NCBI RefSeq assembly: GCF_030824335.1
Contig: NZ_JAVBXX010000019.1
Coordinates: 62,001 to 126,000 of the forward strand
Direction of reading: 5' to 3'
DNA from: Azonexus sp.
GTDB taxonomy: Bacteria > Pseudomonadota > Gammaproteobacteria > Burkholderiales > Rhodocyclaceae
Length of the DNA stretch: 64,000 bases
Position 1 is the stretch's first letter; each line of letters opens with the position of its first letter. A program made the translations under genes and the position numbers. Of this stretch, positions 10,530 to 20,355 are shown piece after piece. The notes beneath the pieces are model-generated. The model was not told the DNA's origin. It ran no database searches and was given only the letters and a program-made list of their open reading frames with translations.

Positions 10530-12551
10530 TTAAAACTCTGCCCACTCATTCGGCTGGGCAGACATGGCGGGGATGGACCCCGGACTCAATTTTTGTGGCA
10601 TTTTTGCGGTCAACATCGCGGAGGCCGATTTTTTGCCATGAGTCAAGGCTTGCCTCGACTCGTGTTTTGGCGGCGATGCAAACTCGTCGCTCGATGTCGC
10701 ATGATGCCCCTTCGACAAACGGAATACCGAGACCGCGCTGGACAAACTCAACGCCTGCTCCTGCAAGCTTTCTGCAGCGGCAGCGGCCTCTTCCACCAGC
10801 GCAGCATTCTGCTGCGTGACCTCATCAATCTGGCTGATCGCGCGACCGACCTGCTCAATTCCTGAACCCTGCTCCCGGCTCGCCGATGAAATATCCGCCA
10901 TCAGGCGCGCCACGCTTTGAATGCTCGCGACGATTTCGCTCATCGTCGCCCCCGCCCGATCCACCAATTTGTTGCCAGCAGCCACATTACTTGCAGAATC
11001 AGCGATCAACGACTTGATTTCCTTGGCTGCTGCTGCACTGCGCTGGGCCAGACTGCGCACCTCCGTCGCGACGACGGCAAAACCACGGCCCTGCTCGCCC
11101 GCTCTGGCAGCCTCAACCGCAGCATTCAGCGCCAGAATATTGGTCTGAAAAGCAATACTGTCGATCACGCCAATGATATCGGCAATCCGGTTACTCGACT
11201 GCTGAATGGCACTCATGGTTGTCACGACCAGCCCGACCACCTCACCGCCCTGTTCGGCGACACGCTGCGCATTCCCCGCCAACTGATTGGCGCGCGCAGC
11301 ATTATCCGCATTCTGGCGTACAGCACCGGTAAGCTGCTCCATGCTCGACGCAGTTTCTTCCAGGCTGGAGGCCTGCTCTTCGGTACGCCCGGACAAATCC
11401 TGATTACCGTTGGCGATCTCCAATGCGGCTGTATTAATAGCATCGGTGGCCTGCTTGATCGACAAAACGATCTCTTGCAGGTTGTCGACCGTACCATTTG
11501 CGTCATCCCTGAGTTTGGCCAGCAATCCCATGTAAGGCGTGTCAATTTTTTGCGTGAGATTGCCTTGAGCCAAAGCCGAAAGCATCCGCCCAACCTCTTC
11601 CAGCGCCTGGCTATTTGCTTCGAGTAGACGATTCACGCCAGTGGACAATTTCAGGAAAAACCCATGTTTGTCATCAATGACAATTCGCCGGGAAAAATCG
11701 CCCGCAGCGGCAGCCTCGATAATCTCGCTAACCTCCTGCTCTATGGCTACCTCACTGGTCCGGTCAAGCCACTCGACAACCGTCCCCAAACGACGACGTC
11801 CCTCACCAAAAATAGGCGAGGCAACCAGCGAAAAGGTATGCCCGCCTATTTTGACCTGGCTACGCTTGGGGCTGCTCAGGCCAGCCAACAAATTACGCTG
11901 ATGCGACGGATTCCGGTGAAAACAATCGAAATCGGCCCCGAGAATGGCATCAGCACGAAAATCCGGTAGTTCGTGACGAATATCCGCCTCGGCCCGACGC
12001 ATCATTTCCAGCACGGCGGTATTGCAATAAATGATCTTGCCGTCAGTATCGGCAACCATGACACAATTCGTACCGACATCCAGCGCTACTTTGATCCGCA
12101 GCGTCTCCGCTGCAATCTGCTGCTCTCTGGAAAGACGAGCCTTCAAATCAGTCTGCATATGCGCCAGCGTCTTGAGCAACAGCGCCGGCTCATCCTCACC
12201 GCTCTGATCGATCCGGTTATCGAAGTTTCCGGCGGCAACTGATTCGGCAAGCCCTACGGCGTCAGCCAGCGGCCTGGTAATCTGCCGAACAACCCACAGA
12301 CCAAGCGGAAACATCACGATGATCACAAAGCCGATCAGTAGTAGCAAACCACCCTGAACACTCTGCTGCATCGCGCTGATTTCTTCGACCAGTCGCAGGC
12401 CCTCTACATTATCGACCGCAATCATCCGGACCTTGTCGCCGATCAAGCCCAAACTCAACACCCCGACAAGCGCAAATGCAATCATCAAGAGCAGCGCCCC
12501 CACCGTCGTCGCCATCAAGCGGGTCGATATGCTGAAATCGCGTACGTTCAT
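10530..12551 (-). CDS. Methyl-accepting chemotaxis protein with minimal periplasmic loop and cytoplasmic PAS
   Basis: 673 residues. Two membrane segments (about 13-37 and 68-90) enclose only about 30 periplasmic residues, far shorter than a normal ligand domain. A HAMP, a cytoplasmic PAS-like domain (about 150-285), a second HAMP-like region and the signalling hairpin ([20 protein letters not shown]) follow. The last five residues EWAEF form a CheR/CheB docking motif. It is paralogous to the preceding receptor from HAMP onward. With almost no periplasmic domain, sensing is most likely cytoplasmic through the PAS. The ATG at 12549-12551 has GGGGA upstream. Confidence 0.92.
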   Translation of the reverse strand: MNVRDFSISTRLMATTVGALLLMIAFALVGVLSLGLIGDKVRMIAVDNVEGLRLVEEISAMQQSVQGGLLLLIGFVIIVMFPLGLWVVRQITRPLADAVGLAESVAAGNFDNRIDQSGEDEPALLLKTLAHMQTDLKARLSREQQIAAETLRIKVALDVGTNCVMVADTDGKIIYCNTAVLEMMRRAEADIRHELPDFRADAILGADFDCFHRNPSHQRNLLAGLSSPKRSQVKIGGHTFSLVASPIFGEGRRRLGTVVEWLDRTSEVAIEQEVSEIIEAAAAGDFSRRIVIDDKHGFFLKLSTGVNRLLEANSQALEEVGRMLSALAQGNLTQKIDTPYMGLLAKLRDDANGTVDNLQEIVLSIKQATDAINTAALEIANGNQDLSGRTEEQASSLEETASSMEQLTGAVRQNADNAARANQLAGNAQRVAEQGGEVVGLVVTTMSAIQQSSNRIADIIGVIDSIAFQTNILALNAAVEAARAGEQGRGFAVVATEVRSLAQRSAAAAKEIKSLIADSASNVAAGNKLVDRAGATMSEIVASIQSVARLMADISSASREQGSGIEQVGRAISQIDEVTQQNAALVEEAAAAAESLQEQALSLSSAVSVFRLSKGHHATSSDEFASPPKHESRQALTHGKKSASAMLTAKMPQKLSPGSIPAMSAQPNEWAEF

Positions 12552-12574
12552 TCGATCAGTCCCCAAACGTTTAC

Positions 12575-13075
12575 TTACTCGGCAGCCGCTTCAATAAGTT
12601 CCATATCTGCACTGCTCATCAAGCGCTCGATATCGGTAACGATCAACATGCGCTGATCGATGCTGGATAGCCCCAGAATGTACTTGGTATCGAAAGAGCC
12701 TGAAAAATCCGGGGCCGGGCGAATCTGCGCCGAACTCAAGGACAAGACATCAGAAACGCTATCAACCACAGCGCCAATGACCCGACCTGCAATGTTCAGG
12801 ATGATAACCACCGTAAATGGCGTGTATTCAATCTTCCCGAGATTGAATTTGATCCGCAAATCGACGATTGGTACGATAATGCCGCGCAAATTGATGACCC
12901 CTTTGATAAAAGGCGGCGCATTGGCAATCAAGGTTGGTGGCTCATAACCGCGAATTTCCTGCACCTTCAGGATATCGATCGCATATTCCTCGTTACCCAA
13001 CGTAAAAGTCAGGTATTCACTGGCGACCAGATCATTGTCACCGGAGACTGCGCCTCCCTGTATCATGGCTTCCAT
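12575..13075 (-). CDS. cheW: Chemotaxis coupling protein CheW
   Basis: 166 residues, a single CheW domain ([39 protein letters not shown]). It links receptors to CheA in the array. It is the only stand-alone CheW in the window, although two CheV proteins can also couple. It is flanked by cheA upstream and receptors downstream. GAGGAG precedes the ATG. Confidence 0.95.
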   Translation of the reverse strand: MEAMIQGGAVSGDNDLVASEYLTFTLGNEEYAIDILKVQEIRGYEPPTLIANAPPFIKGVINLRGIIVPIVDLRIKFNLGKIEYTPFTVVIILNIAGRVIGAVVDSVSDVLSLSSAQIRPAPDFSGSFDTKYILGLSSIDQRMLIVTDIERLMSSADMELIEAAAE

Positions 13076-13095
13076 CTATCGCTCCTCATCTGCCG

Positions 13096-15450
13096 CTAGC
13101 CGGCTTTTTGCATATTCGTTCTGGCCATCCCGGCAATTGCCGAGACATCCAGGATCAAGGCTACGTGACCATCACCCATGATGGTTGCCCCGGAAACCCC
13201 GGGCACCTTGCGATAATTGGCCTCCAGACTCTTGATGACAACCTGGTGCTGACCGAGTAAAGCATCGACAAACAAGGCCACCTTGGCACCATCGGCATCC
13301 AGAACCACCATGATGCCTTGGGTAAAATCGGTCCATGCCGATTGAAGCCGGAACATTTCATGCAAGACAACAACCGGCAGATACTCCCCGCGCACCTGCA
13401 CCACCCGTGCCTGATTCGACAGCGTTTTAACATCGCCGGTCTTAGGCTGCAGGGATTCAATCACGTAAGAAAGTGGCAAGATATAAATCTGGTCACCAAC
13501 AGCTACCGACATACCATCAAGAATGGCTAGCGTCAGTGGCAAGCGAACCGTCATACGCGTTCCAATACCCAGCATCGAATCGATTTCAACGCGACCACCC
13601 ATTGACTGGATATTGCGCCGTACGACATCCATCCCCACGCCGCGTCCCGACACGTCAGTTACCTGCTCTGCAGTTGAAAACCCCGCTTCAAAAATAAGGT
13701 TGAATACCTCTTGATCACTCATCTGATCAGAAACCGGCAAGCCCCTCTCGCGTGCTTTCTGGAGAATCTTGTCGCGTGGCAATCCTGCGCCATCATCTCC
13801 TACCTCGATGACAATGTTGCCTCCTTGGTGGTAGGCCCGGAGGGTAATGGTTCCGGATGGACGCTTACCGGCTGCTTGCCGCTTTTCAGGCAACTCGATG
13901 CCATGATCCAGACTATTTCGGATCAAATGGGTCAATGGATCAGCAATTCGCTCAATCAGGTTTTTATCGAGTTCGGTAGTTTCACCGGAAGTTTTCAACT
14001 CGACCTGTTTGCCAAGCTTCGACGACAAATCGCGTACGACTCGGGGAAAACGGGAGAACACAAAGGAAATCGGCATCATCCGGATTGCCATAACCGATTC
14101 CTGCAGATCGCGTGTATTACGTTCCAGTTGAGCCAAGCCATTGAGCAAACGCTCGGGGGCATGCTCCTGCATCAGCGCAGAAGTCTGGAGCAACATGGCT
14201 TGAGTAATAACCAACTCGCCTACAAGATTGATCAACTGATCAACTTTTTCGACGCTTACCCGGATTGATGAGTCACTTGTCGCGGCAGATGCAGAAGGCG
14301 ACTTCATTGTACTGAGCGCAGGCTTAGCAGATGGTGCTAGCTTATCCACAACAGGTACTGGAACAGGTAGAGGATTCATCACCGCAGAAGGAGATGGAGC
14401 GATTAGCTGGAAGAAGCCAAAACCATCACCTTCTTCTGGCTCTATAGAAACGGCTGCGACTACCTGTGCAGGCTCAGAAGATGGTGAGGAAATCGGCTCA
14501 AAAAAACCATAAGCATCGGAATCTCCACTGGCATCACCCACCAAGGCAGGCAAAGGGGCAAAAAACCCGAAACCATCCCCTTCTTCTGCCAGCAAGTTCT
14601 CTGGGCCGGCAAGCGGTAGCGGTTCAAAAAAACCATAGCCCTGCAATTCATCCGGAACCCCAGGAGAGTCCTGAAAAAACCCGAATGCTTCATCCCCATC
14701 TTCAGCAGACGAAATCTCCTCCGATATCCGCCAGGCACCACTCTCCGCGATAAAGTCTATCTGGTCGGAAAATGACTCCGGCACTTGACTTGTTCTCAGA
14801 CGAATATTCCAGTAGCCCGCGCCGGGGGTGCCTGAAGCTGGGCTATCAAGCACTTCAAGTTCGCCGAAAGAGCGCAATTCGGTGAGCAAGTTTTGTACGC
14901 CGACTCCGCTCGCCGCGACATCAGTCGGGACGAATTGGATATCGAAAACACGGAGGATTGAATCGCCCGGAAGAGCAACTGGCGCATCGCCTGGCGCTGA
15001 AGGCAAAGGATCCGCGACAGAAACCTGCGCTGCAACAGGCGAAACGACCTTCGCTCCCGAGTCATCACTCGACAGCTGACGCAAGCGGCTGGTCATGGCT
15101 TCAACCGTTTGAAGGTCAACCATACCGTGCCCCTGATGCGCTTCAAGCATACTGCGCAATACATCGCCAGCCTCAAGAAAGGCATCGACCATATCCGCAC
15201 GCAGTTGCAGTTCATGCTTGCGTATGCGGTCTAGCAAATTTTCCAGAATATGTGTCGTTTCGGCCAGGTCAGTAAAGCCAAAGGTACCGGCACTTCCCTT
15301 GATCGAATGCGCAGCGCGGAAAATCGCGTTCAGTTGTTCAATATCCGGACTATCAAGATCCAGATCAAGCAACAGCGATTCCATAGCCGCCAAATGCTCT
15401 GCCGATTCCTCGAAGAACACTTGGAAAAACTGACTCATGTCGATTGACAT
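13096..15450 (-). CDS. cheA: Chemotaxis histidine kinase CheA (second copy, with GFF repeats)
   Basis: 784 residues. P1 Hpt has phospho-His48 in AHSIKGSAGTFGF. A P2-like ferredoxin-fold segment spans about 165-245. An acidic linker with five GFF repeats (about 255-349) follows. P3 is VEKVDQLINLVGELVITQAML. The P4 ATPase has N-box DPLTHLIRNSLDHGIELP, G1 DDGAGLP and G2 GRGVGMDVV. A C-terminal CheW-like P5 regulates it. GAGGAGGAAGC precedes the ATG. It lies between cheY and cheW. It is full-length and complete, unlike the window-truncated copy at the left edge. Confidence 0.96.
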   Translation of the reverse strand: MSIDMSQFFQVFFEESAEHLAAMESLLLDLDLDSPDIEQLNAIFRAAHSIKGSAGTFGFTDLAETTHILENLLDRIRKHELQLRADMVDAFLEAGDVLRSMLEAHQGHGMVDLQTVEAMTSRLRQLSSDDSGAKVVSPVAAQVSVADPLPSAPGDAPVALPGDSILRVFDIQFVPTDVAASGVGVQNLLTELRSFGELEVLDSPASGTPGAGYWNIRLRTSQVPESFSDQIDFIAESGAWRISEEISSAEDGDEAFGFFQDSPGVPDELQGYGFFEPLPLAGPENLLAEEGDGFGFFAPLPALVGDASGDSDAYGFFEPISSPSSEPAQVVAAVSIEPEEGDGFGFFQLIAPSPSAVMNPLPVPVPVVDKLAPSAKPALSTMKSPSASAATSDSSIRVSVEKVDQLINLVGELVITQAMLLQTSALMQEHAPERLLNGLAQLERNTRDLQESVMAIRMMPISFVFSRFPRVVRDLSSKLGKQVELKTSGETTELDKNLIERIADPLTHLIRNSLDHGIELPEKRQAAGKRPSGTITLRAYHQGGNIVIEVGDDGAGLPRDKILQKARERGLPVSDQMSDQEVFNLIFEAGFSTAEQVTDVSGRGVGMDVVRRNIQSMGGRVEIDSMLGIGTRMTVRLPLTLAILDGMSVAVGDQIYILPLSYVIESLQPKTGDVKTLSNQARVVQVRGEYLPVVVLHEMFRLQSAWTDFTQGIMVVLDADGAKVALFVDALLGQHQVVIKSLEANYRKVPGVSGATIMGDGHVALILDVSAIAGMARTNMQKAG
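14404..14688 (-). repeat. Five-copy GFF repeat in the CheA linker
   Basis: Five copies of a short motif, (A/G)-(F/Y)-G-F-F followed mostly by (E/A/Q)-P-(L/I), occur at CheA residues about 255, 271, 293, 313 and 343: AFGFFQDSP, GYGFFEPLP, GFGFFAPLP, AYGFFEPIS, GFGFFQLIA. Spacers are acidic or Ser/Pro-rich and 8-25 residues long. The arrangement looks like a multivalent short linear motif array in a disordered linker. Confidence 0.85.
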
Positions 15451-15531
15451 GCTTCCTCCTCAGACGGGCAGCATCATCTCAGCAACCCGGAAACGGATTC
15501 AGCAGGGACTCGCCCCACCAAGCGGGGAGAA

Positions 15532-15897
15532 TCAGCCGATCACCTTGCGTACGACCTCAATAAGTTTTTGCGGATCAAACGGCTTGACCAGCCAACCGGT
15601 TGCCCCCGCAGCCCGCCCTTGCGTCTTCATCGCGTCAGATGACTCAGTCGTCAGCATCAGGATAGGCGTCGCAGCATACTGGGGAAGCGCACGCAAACTC
15701 TTGATCAGACTCAAGCCATCCATGCGTGGCATGTTCTGATCGGTCAACACCAAATTGATACTACGTGACTTGGCTTTATCCAGGCCATCCTGGCCGTCAA
15801 CCGCTTCGACAACATCGTAGCCAGCACTTTTCAGGGTAAAAGAGACCATTTGACGAATGGAAGCGGAGTCATCAACTGCAAGAATGGTTTTTGCCAT
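15532..15897 (-). CDS. cheY: CheY-type response regulator (second copy)
   Basis: 121-residue lone receiver with Asp9/Asp10, phospho-Asp53 (LTDQNMPRMDG), Thr (MLTTES) and Lys (VKPF). It is positioned directly upstream of the second cheA. Its D-Q-N context differs from the D-W-N context of the motor-type CheY at 2.2-2.6 kb, so it may be a phosphate sink or serve another output. GAGG precedes the ATG. Confidence 0.92.
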   Translation of the reverse strand: MAKTILAVDDSASIRQMVSFTLKSAGYDVVEAVDGQDGLDKAKSRSINLVLTDQNMPRMDGLSLIKSLRALPQYAATPILMLTTESSDAMKTQGRAAGATGWLVKPFDPQKLIEVVRKVIG

Positions 15898-15915
15898 TTT
15901 TTCCTCGTATTTCGT

Positions 15916-17127
15916 TCAGAACAATTCAATTTCGCCGCTGGCGTAAGCCGTTTGGGCAACGGGATTCCGCTGGACTCCCTGCTTTAGCATTGCCAGTTTC
16001 CCGGAAACCAATTCGACATGTTGCCTGATTTCATCAAGAACACGTACTGTTTGCTCGGGATCATCACTATCGCGCAAAGTCTGCGCCATTCTATTTTCGT
16101 CCCCGACCATCTCATCGAGCAGTTCAAGGCGGCGCGTTACATGGCCCAGCAACTGGGTAACCATATCCTGAAACTGTAAAGACACGATCGCCTGGTTAAC
16201 CGTGCTCTCAACCTGATCAGCGATAGCATTCAGCTCCCCCATCACGTTTTCATTGCGGCCGTTCATAGCTTCTATATCAGCCATGGCCTGTTCGACATCC
16301 CCTTTGGAAGTCAGAGCAAAACTCATGTCCTGAGCAGCCATCTGATTGATCGCCGCCTCCGTCGCCGCCATCGTTTCCTGGATCGACAACAGGGATGTCC
16401 GTATCTGTTGACTGAAATGATTGGTGCGACCGGACAAATCTCGTACCTCATCAGCCACCACCGCAAACCCGCGCCCAGCCTCGCCGGCTCGAGCGGCCTC
16501 AATTGCAGCATTCAGTGCCAGCAGGTTGGTTTGCTTGGCAATACCTTCAATTTCCCGCAGCATGCCACGCACCTCACGCATCTGCGCCGCCATCTGCTCT
16601 GTCATTTCGATCAGATTCATCGCGGTCTTGGAGTTTGCGACGACACTATCGACAAACTGCCGCAGCGTATCGGAAGTTTTAGTGGCAAACAGATGAAAAT
16701 CCAGCGGCCCGCCCTCACCGCCATCCTGCATCACGGCCATCAAGCCGAGTTTTTGCTGCCGATGGATCTGTTCATTCATCTGATTGAAACTGGCAACCAG
16801 TGAATCGATGGCATCCCCGAAAAGCACCTGAGTACGCCCGACCTCATCGCGAATCTCCTGAATCTGGATGGAAAACTCTGTGGAAATTCGCACCATGGAC
16901 TCACTGCTGTGAGTAATCACATTTTTCTCTGCCTGAGCCGTAAGAGGGCCGACTGCATCACCGCCAGCGCTCCGGGTAAGGGCCCCCGCCAACATCCATC
17001 CGGTCAACGACAAAAAGAAAGCAAAAACCGTCGCCGGCGAACGGGCGGAGGTATCGACATAAAGCAACACCAACACAACCAGCAGGGTCCAGCCAACACC
17101 AATCAACAGCAATTGTTTTTTATTCAT
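15916..17127 (-). CDS. Short membrane-anchored methyl-accepting chemotaxis protein
   Basis: 403 residues. Two adjacent hydrophobic segments (about 5-25 and 30-50) form a hairpin with essentially no periplasmic domain. The rest is a coiled-coil signalling domain with [23 protein letters not shown] and [16 protein letters not shown]. There is no HAMP or PAS that I can see. The C-terminus is GEIELF, not the xWxxF motif of the other two receptors. It lies 3 nt from the motB stop, so it is likely translated with the stator genes. Its input is unknown; cytoplasmic or membrane-state sensing is plausible. Confidence 0.88.
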   Translation of the reverse strand: MNKKQLLLIGVGWTLLVVLVLLYVDTSARSPATVFAFFLSLTGWMLAGALTRSAGGDAVGPLTAQAEKNVITHSSESMVRISTEFSIQIQEIRDEVGRTQVLFGDAIDSLVASFNQMNEQIHRQQKLGLMAVMQDGGEGGPLDFHLFATKTSDTLRQFVDSVVANSKTAMNLIEMTEQMAAQMREVRGMLREIEGIAKQTNLLALNAAIEAARAGEAGRGFAVVADEVRDLSGRTNHFSQQIRTSLLSIQETMAATEAAINQMAAQDMSFALTSKGDVEQAMADIEAMNGRNENVMGELNAIADQVESTVNQAIVSLQFQDMVTQLLGHVTRRLELLDEMVGDENRMAQTLRDSDDPEQTVRVLDEIRQHVELVSGKLAMLKQGVQRNPVAQTAYASGEIELF

Positions 17128-17130
17128 CCA

Positions 17131-18078
17131 TCACCCCGCACGCCCTCCTGCTGTGCCAGGCAAATCAAGGACAGCAGGCACATCATCTATCTCACCGATA
17201 TCGGCCTTGCCACCCTCTTCATTCATGATCGCCTGCTCAGTCTGCTGATTTAGCACGACGATACTAATTCGACGATTTACTGGATTGAGTGGATCGTTTT
17301 TGTCGAACAAAAGCGTTGAACTCAAACCCACAACCCGCAGCACTTTATGCCCATCCATCCCGCCAACAATCAGTTCACGACGCGATGCATTAGCTCGATT
17401 GGCAGAAAGTTCCCAATTGGAAAACCCCTGATTACCTCCAACATAAGGCGCAGCATCCGTATGCCCAGCCAAACTGATCCGGTTGGAGACACCATTCAGC
17501 GCCTTACCTATTTGCCGTAACAACTCTCGCGTGTAGGGTTTTACCTCAGCACCTCCCGAGTCGAACATTGGGCGATTCTGTTCATCCACAATCTGGATGC
17601 GCAGCCCCTCAGAAGTAATATCCAGCAATAGCTGCTTTTTAAACTGGGCAAGCTGAGGGCTTCCTTCGATCATCTGCTCTATTTCTGCCTTGAGCAGAGC
17701 CAAGCGCTCCTGCTCCTTGCGACGAAACTCCAATTGCGCCTCTTTGGAGAAGCTTGTCGTCTTTTTTGCCTCCACATCACCTTTTTTCACCTGCCCGGAC
17801 TGGCGCGTCAAATCCTTGCCGCCCCCCTGCAGGATACTGGTGGCATCACCACTGCCTCGACCACCATTCATGGCCACTTTCATGGGGTTCTGAAAGTAAT
17901 CTGCAATCCCCTGCAAATCGCCTTTAGCAGTAGAGCCCAACAGCCACATCAACAGAAAGAAAGCCATCATTGCCGTCACAAAGTCGGCATAGGCAATTTT
18001 CCAGGCACCACCGTGGCCCGCACCAGCGACCACCTTCTTTCGTTTAATGACGATAGGACGCGTGGAGTCGTCGCTCAT
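17131..18078 (-). CDS. motB: Flagellar stator protein MotB
   Basis: 315 residues. One N-terminal TM (about 30-50) follows the cytoplasmic stretch RPIVIKRKKVVAGAGHGGAWKIAYADFVTAMMAFF, whose AYADFVTAMM contains the proton-binding Asp of MotB. A periplasmic linker and OmpA-like peptidoglycan-binding domain follow (SLAGHTDAAPY, NWELSANRANASRREL). It anchors MotA4MotB2 stators. It lies 30 nt downstream of motA. Confidence 0.95.
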   Translation of the reverse strand: MSDDSTRPIVIKRKKVVAGAGHGGAWKIAYADFVTAMMAFFLLMWLLGSTAKGDLQGIADYFQNPMKVAMNGGRGSGDATSILQGGGKDLTRQSGQVKKGDVEAKKTTSFSKEAQLEFRRKEQERLALLKAEIEQMIEGSPQLAQFKKQLLLDITSEGLRIQIVDEQNRPMFDSGGAEVKPYTRELLRQIGKALNGVSNRISLAGHTDAAPYVGGNQGFSNWELSANRANASRRELIVGGMDGHKVLRVVGLSSTLLFDKNDPLNPVNRRISIVVLNQQTEQAIMNEEGGKADIGEIDDVPAVLDLPGTAGGRAG

Positions 18079-18108
18079 CTAGGCTCACCGCATATGAGTT
18101 GAGCCATC

Positions 18109-18966
18109 TTATTTACCCTTACGCGCCTTGAGTTCTTCCTCAAGCTCACTGAAGCTCGGGCGATCATGCGATCCCAGCGTTTTTCGCCCGAACTCGATTG
18201 CCACCTGCGGGGCATAACCTGACATAGAGGCCAGCAAAACCATCTTGATCGTCTTGAAAATGGTTCCCGATTCCTGCGCTTTTTGCTCCAATAAACTTGC
18301 GACTGGCGAAATAAACCCATAGGACACAAGAATACCGAGAAATGTCCCGACCAACGCCCCGCCGATCATCTTGCCGAGCACGGCCGGGGGCTCACCTACC
18401 GAGCCCATCACATTCACCACCCCCATAACCGCCACGACGATACCAAATGCTGGCGTAGCATCCCCTACCTTTTGCATGACATGCGCAGGCTCAGCAGCCT
18501 CGTGGTGATGGGTTTCCAGCTCCACGTCCATCAACCCTTCGATCTCTACGGTATTCAGATTCCCCCCAACCATCATGCGTAGATAGTCAGTCATGAACTC
18601 CAGCACGTGATGATCGGCAATAATATTGGGATATTTTGTGAAAATTGGACTGGACTCCGGATTTTCGACATCGCCCTCGATCGACATCAAGCCCTCTTTC
18701 CGTACTTTGGAAAGAATTTCGAACAACAGAGCTAGAGCGTCGACGTAATAAGCTTTGTTGTATGGAGAACCTTTTAGAACACCAGGCAATGCACCCACGG
18801 TTGCCTTGATTACCGTGATGCTATTGCCGGCGACAAATCCACCAATGGTCAAGCCGACAATAGCCACATATTCGAGCGGCACCCAAAGCGCCAGCAAACT
18901 GCCGTGAACGGCATACGTGCCAAGCGAAGAAGCCAGGATAATGACGTAGCCGACAATCAAAAACAT
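18109..18966 (-). CDS. motA: Flagellar stator protein MotA
   Basis: 285 residues with four membrane segments (about 1-20, 30-50, 165-190, 200-225) and the large cytoplasmic loop between TM2 and TM3. Conserved Pro residues are in GDATPAFGIVVAVMG and VSYGFISPVA. It forms the proton channel with MotB. It is the first gene of the cluster; AGGGG precedes the ATG and a sigma-70-like promoter lies about 60 nt upstream. Confidence 0.95.
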   Translation of the reverse strand: MFLIVGYVIILASSLGTYAVHGSLLALWVPLEYVAIVGLTIGGFVAGNSITVIKATVGALPGVLKGSPYNKAYYVDALALLFEILSKVRKEGLMSIEGDVENPESSPIFTKYPNIIADHHVLEFMTDYLRMMVGGNLNTVEIEGLMDVELETHHHEAAEPAHVMQKVGDATPAFGIVVAVMGVVNVMGSVGEPPAVLGKMIGGALVGTFLGILVSYGFISPVASLLEQKAQESGTIFKTIKMVLLASMSGYAPQVAIEFGRKTLGSHDRPSFSELEEELKARKGK

Positions 18967-19026
18967 GTGGAGCCCCTTTTAGCGCCAGCGACGCCAGCAC
19001 GGATGTACCGTTTTTTGGTTTTCGCT

Positions 19027-19056
19027 ATTGTATCCACAGCCTTCCGGGAAGAGCAA
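19027..19056 (-). promoter_or_regulatory. Putative sigma-70-type promoter of the motA-che cluster
   Basis: On the minus strand TTGCTC and TACAAT are separated by 18 nt, about 60 nt upstream of motA. I looked for the flagellar sigma-28 pattern (TAAA-N15-GCCGATAA) in the same gap and did not find it. Confidence 0.5.
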
Positions 19057-19139
19057 AGGAAGTTGCCAACAGCCAGCATCATGATCGCACAACAATTCCC
19101 GATGATAAACTGCTAGCTGCTCCTCATGCCTAGCTAATC

Positions 19140-19688
19140 GTGATTTCATACTGCACACAATGCGGCGCCAGCGTCGCCCTACAGATTCCGTCAGGAGACA
19201 ACCTCCTCCGGTATGTCTGCAGCCATTGCGACCACATACACTATGACAACCCTCGCCTGATTGTCGGCTGCATCGCGGAGTGGCAAGGGCGACTGCTACT
19301 CTGTCGCCGAGCCATCGAACCTCGCATTGGCTACTGGACGCTTCCCGCTGGCTTCATGGAAAACGGTGAAACGACCGCAGAAGCAGCACGCCGTGAAACA
19401 CTTGAGGAAGCGGGAGCAATGATTGAAACCACCGCTGCATTCTCCATGGTCAGCTTGGCCCACATCAACCAGATTCATTTATTTTATCGAGGGCGCATGC
19501 TCAATCCCGATTTTCACGCTGGAACAGAAAGCCTGGAAGTCGCATTGTTTGCCGCAGATGAAATCCCATGGAGCCAGCTATCGTTTCGCAGTGTCAAGTT
19601 ATGTATCGAGCACTACCTCGCAGACCGAACACGCGGCGCCTTCGGTTTTCACGAGCACGAACTACATCCGGACTTTTCTTCTCTCTGA
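19140..19688 (+). CDS. NUDIX hydrolase with zinc-ribbon
   Basis: 182 residues. An N-terminal zinc ribbon with CTQC (Cys5, Cys8) and CSHC (Cys27, Cys30) precedes a NUDIX domain. The NUDIX box is GFMENGETTAEAARRETLEEAG, with all REx2EE residues present. It probably cleaves an NDP-linked compound, NudC-like; the substrate cannot be told from sequence. The start is GTG; no strong ribosome site is visible, and an upstream alternative is not evident. It is divergent from motA and overlaps the convergent TonB-like gene by 40 nt at its 3' end. Confidence 0.85.
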   Translation: MISYCTQCGASVALQIPSGDNLLRYVCSHCDHIHYDNPRLIVGCIAEWQGRLLLCRRAIEPRIGYWTLPAGFMENGETTAEAARRETLEEAGAMIETTAAFSMVSLAHINQIHLFYRGRMLNPDFHAGTESLEVALFAADEIPWSQLSFRSVKLCIEHYLADRTRGAFGFHEHELHPDFSSL

Positions 19689-20314
19689 GCACTTTCCAAT
19701 TCCAAGTGTAAGCGCAGAGGAATACGAACCTGGTGCCCTTCCCAAGCAGAGGGAATTGGCGTCTGGCTAACGGCAAGCTGCATCAACATCAGCATCTCTT
19801 CGTTTAGCACCTTAGTGACGGTACTTGAATACAGGCGAACAGAGGATGGAGCCCCCCCCTCCTGCTTCACCATCTCGAAAGCCATCTCCCCGGCCTCCCT
19901 TGTTTCTTGCCCCCGCAGGGCCAACAAACGACTTGCATTACGGGCAAGCGCCAAACGATAGAGCGCAACATCCATTTCATCCAGCGTGGAAGATTCAGCC
20001 ACAACACTACCCGGCGTCGTCGTAGAACCTGAAAGCCTGTTTTTAGATAAAACAGCGGTCGACCGTGAAGAAGAGGCAGTTTTCGGCCGGCCAGAAATAT
20101 CAGGTGCTTTCTTTACCCGTTCCCTAGCAAGCGGCGTGTGACTGGTATCGGCAAGTTGCGGCAGAGGAGCCCTTAGAGACACCCGAGTTCTAAGCTCAGG
20201 TTTTCTCTGCATCGGCGACAGCTCAAAGTCATGAGACAGCAAAATCACCGCGTGCAAAAGCAGCGAGAGCGCCAAATATCGTCCCAAACAGAAAAAACAA
20301 TCCCCGCGGCTCAT
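19649..20314 (-). CDS. TonB-like small envelope protein
   Basis: 221 residues. An N-terminal hydrophobic segment (about 10-28, YLALSLLLHAVILL), a Pro/Ser/Thr-rich basic linker and a C-terminal domain (about 130-210; SRLLALRG, LMQLAVSQTPIPSAWEG, VRIPLRLHLEL) together give the TonB/TolA-like layout. The identification rests on architecture and a weak C-terminal resemblance. The annotated ATG lies in the loop of an intrinsic-terminator hairpin (20292-20332), so the real start or its expression is in question. A TTG at residue 10 is an alternative start that keeps the membrane segment. The 3' end overlaps the NUDIX gene. Confidence 0.6.
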   Translation of the reverse strand: MSRGDCFFCLGRYLALSLLLHAVILLSHDFELSPMQRKPELRTRVSLRAPLPQLADTSHTPLARERVKKAPDISGRPKTASSSRSTAVLSKNRLSGSTTTPGSVVAESSTLDEMDVALYRLALARNASRLLALRGQETREAGEMAFEMVKQEGGAPSSVRLYSSTVTKVLNEEMLMLMQLAVSQTPIPSAWEGHQVRIPLRLHLELESAQREEKSGCSSCS

Positions 20315-20332
20315 TTCGTAGCGGCGGGGATT
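20292..20332 (-). terminator. Intrinsic terminator after the ccoG-fixH-DUF3149 genes
   Basis: On the minus strand AATCCCCGC pairs with GCGGGGATT (9 bp, 16-nt loop) and is followed by GTTTTTT. The start codon of the downstream TonB-like gene (20312-20314) lies in the loop, and the 3' stem and T-tract are codons 3-8 of that gene. Confidence 0.75.
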
Positions 20333-20355
20333 TTCATTTTCAGCAAAACAAGTGC

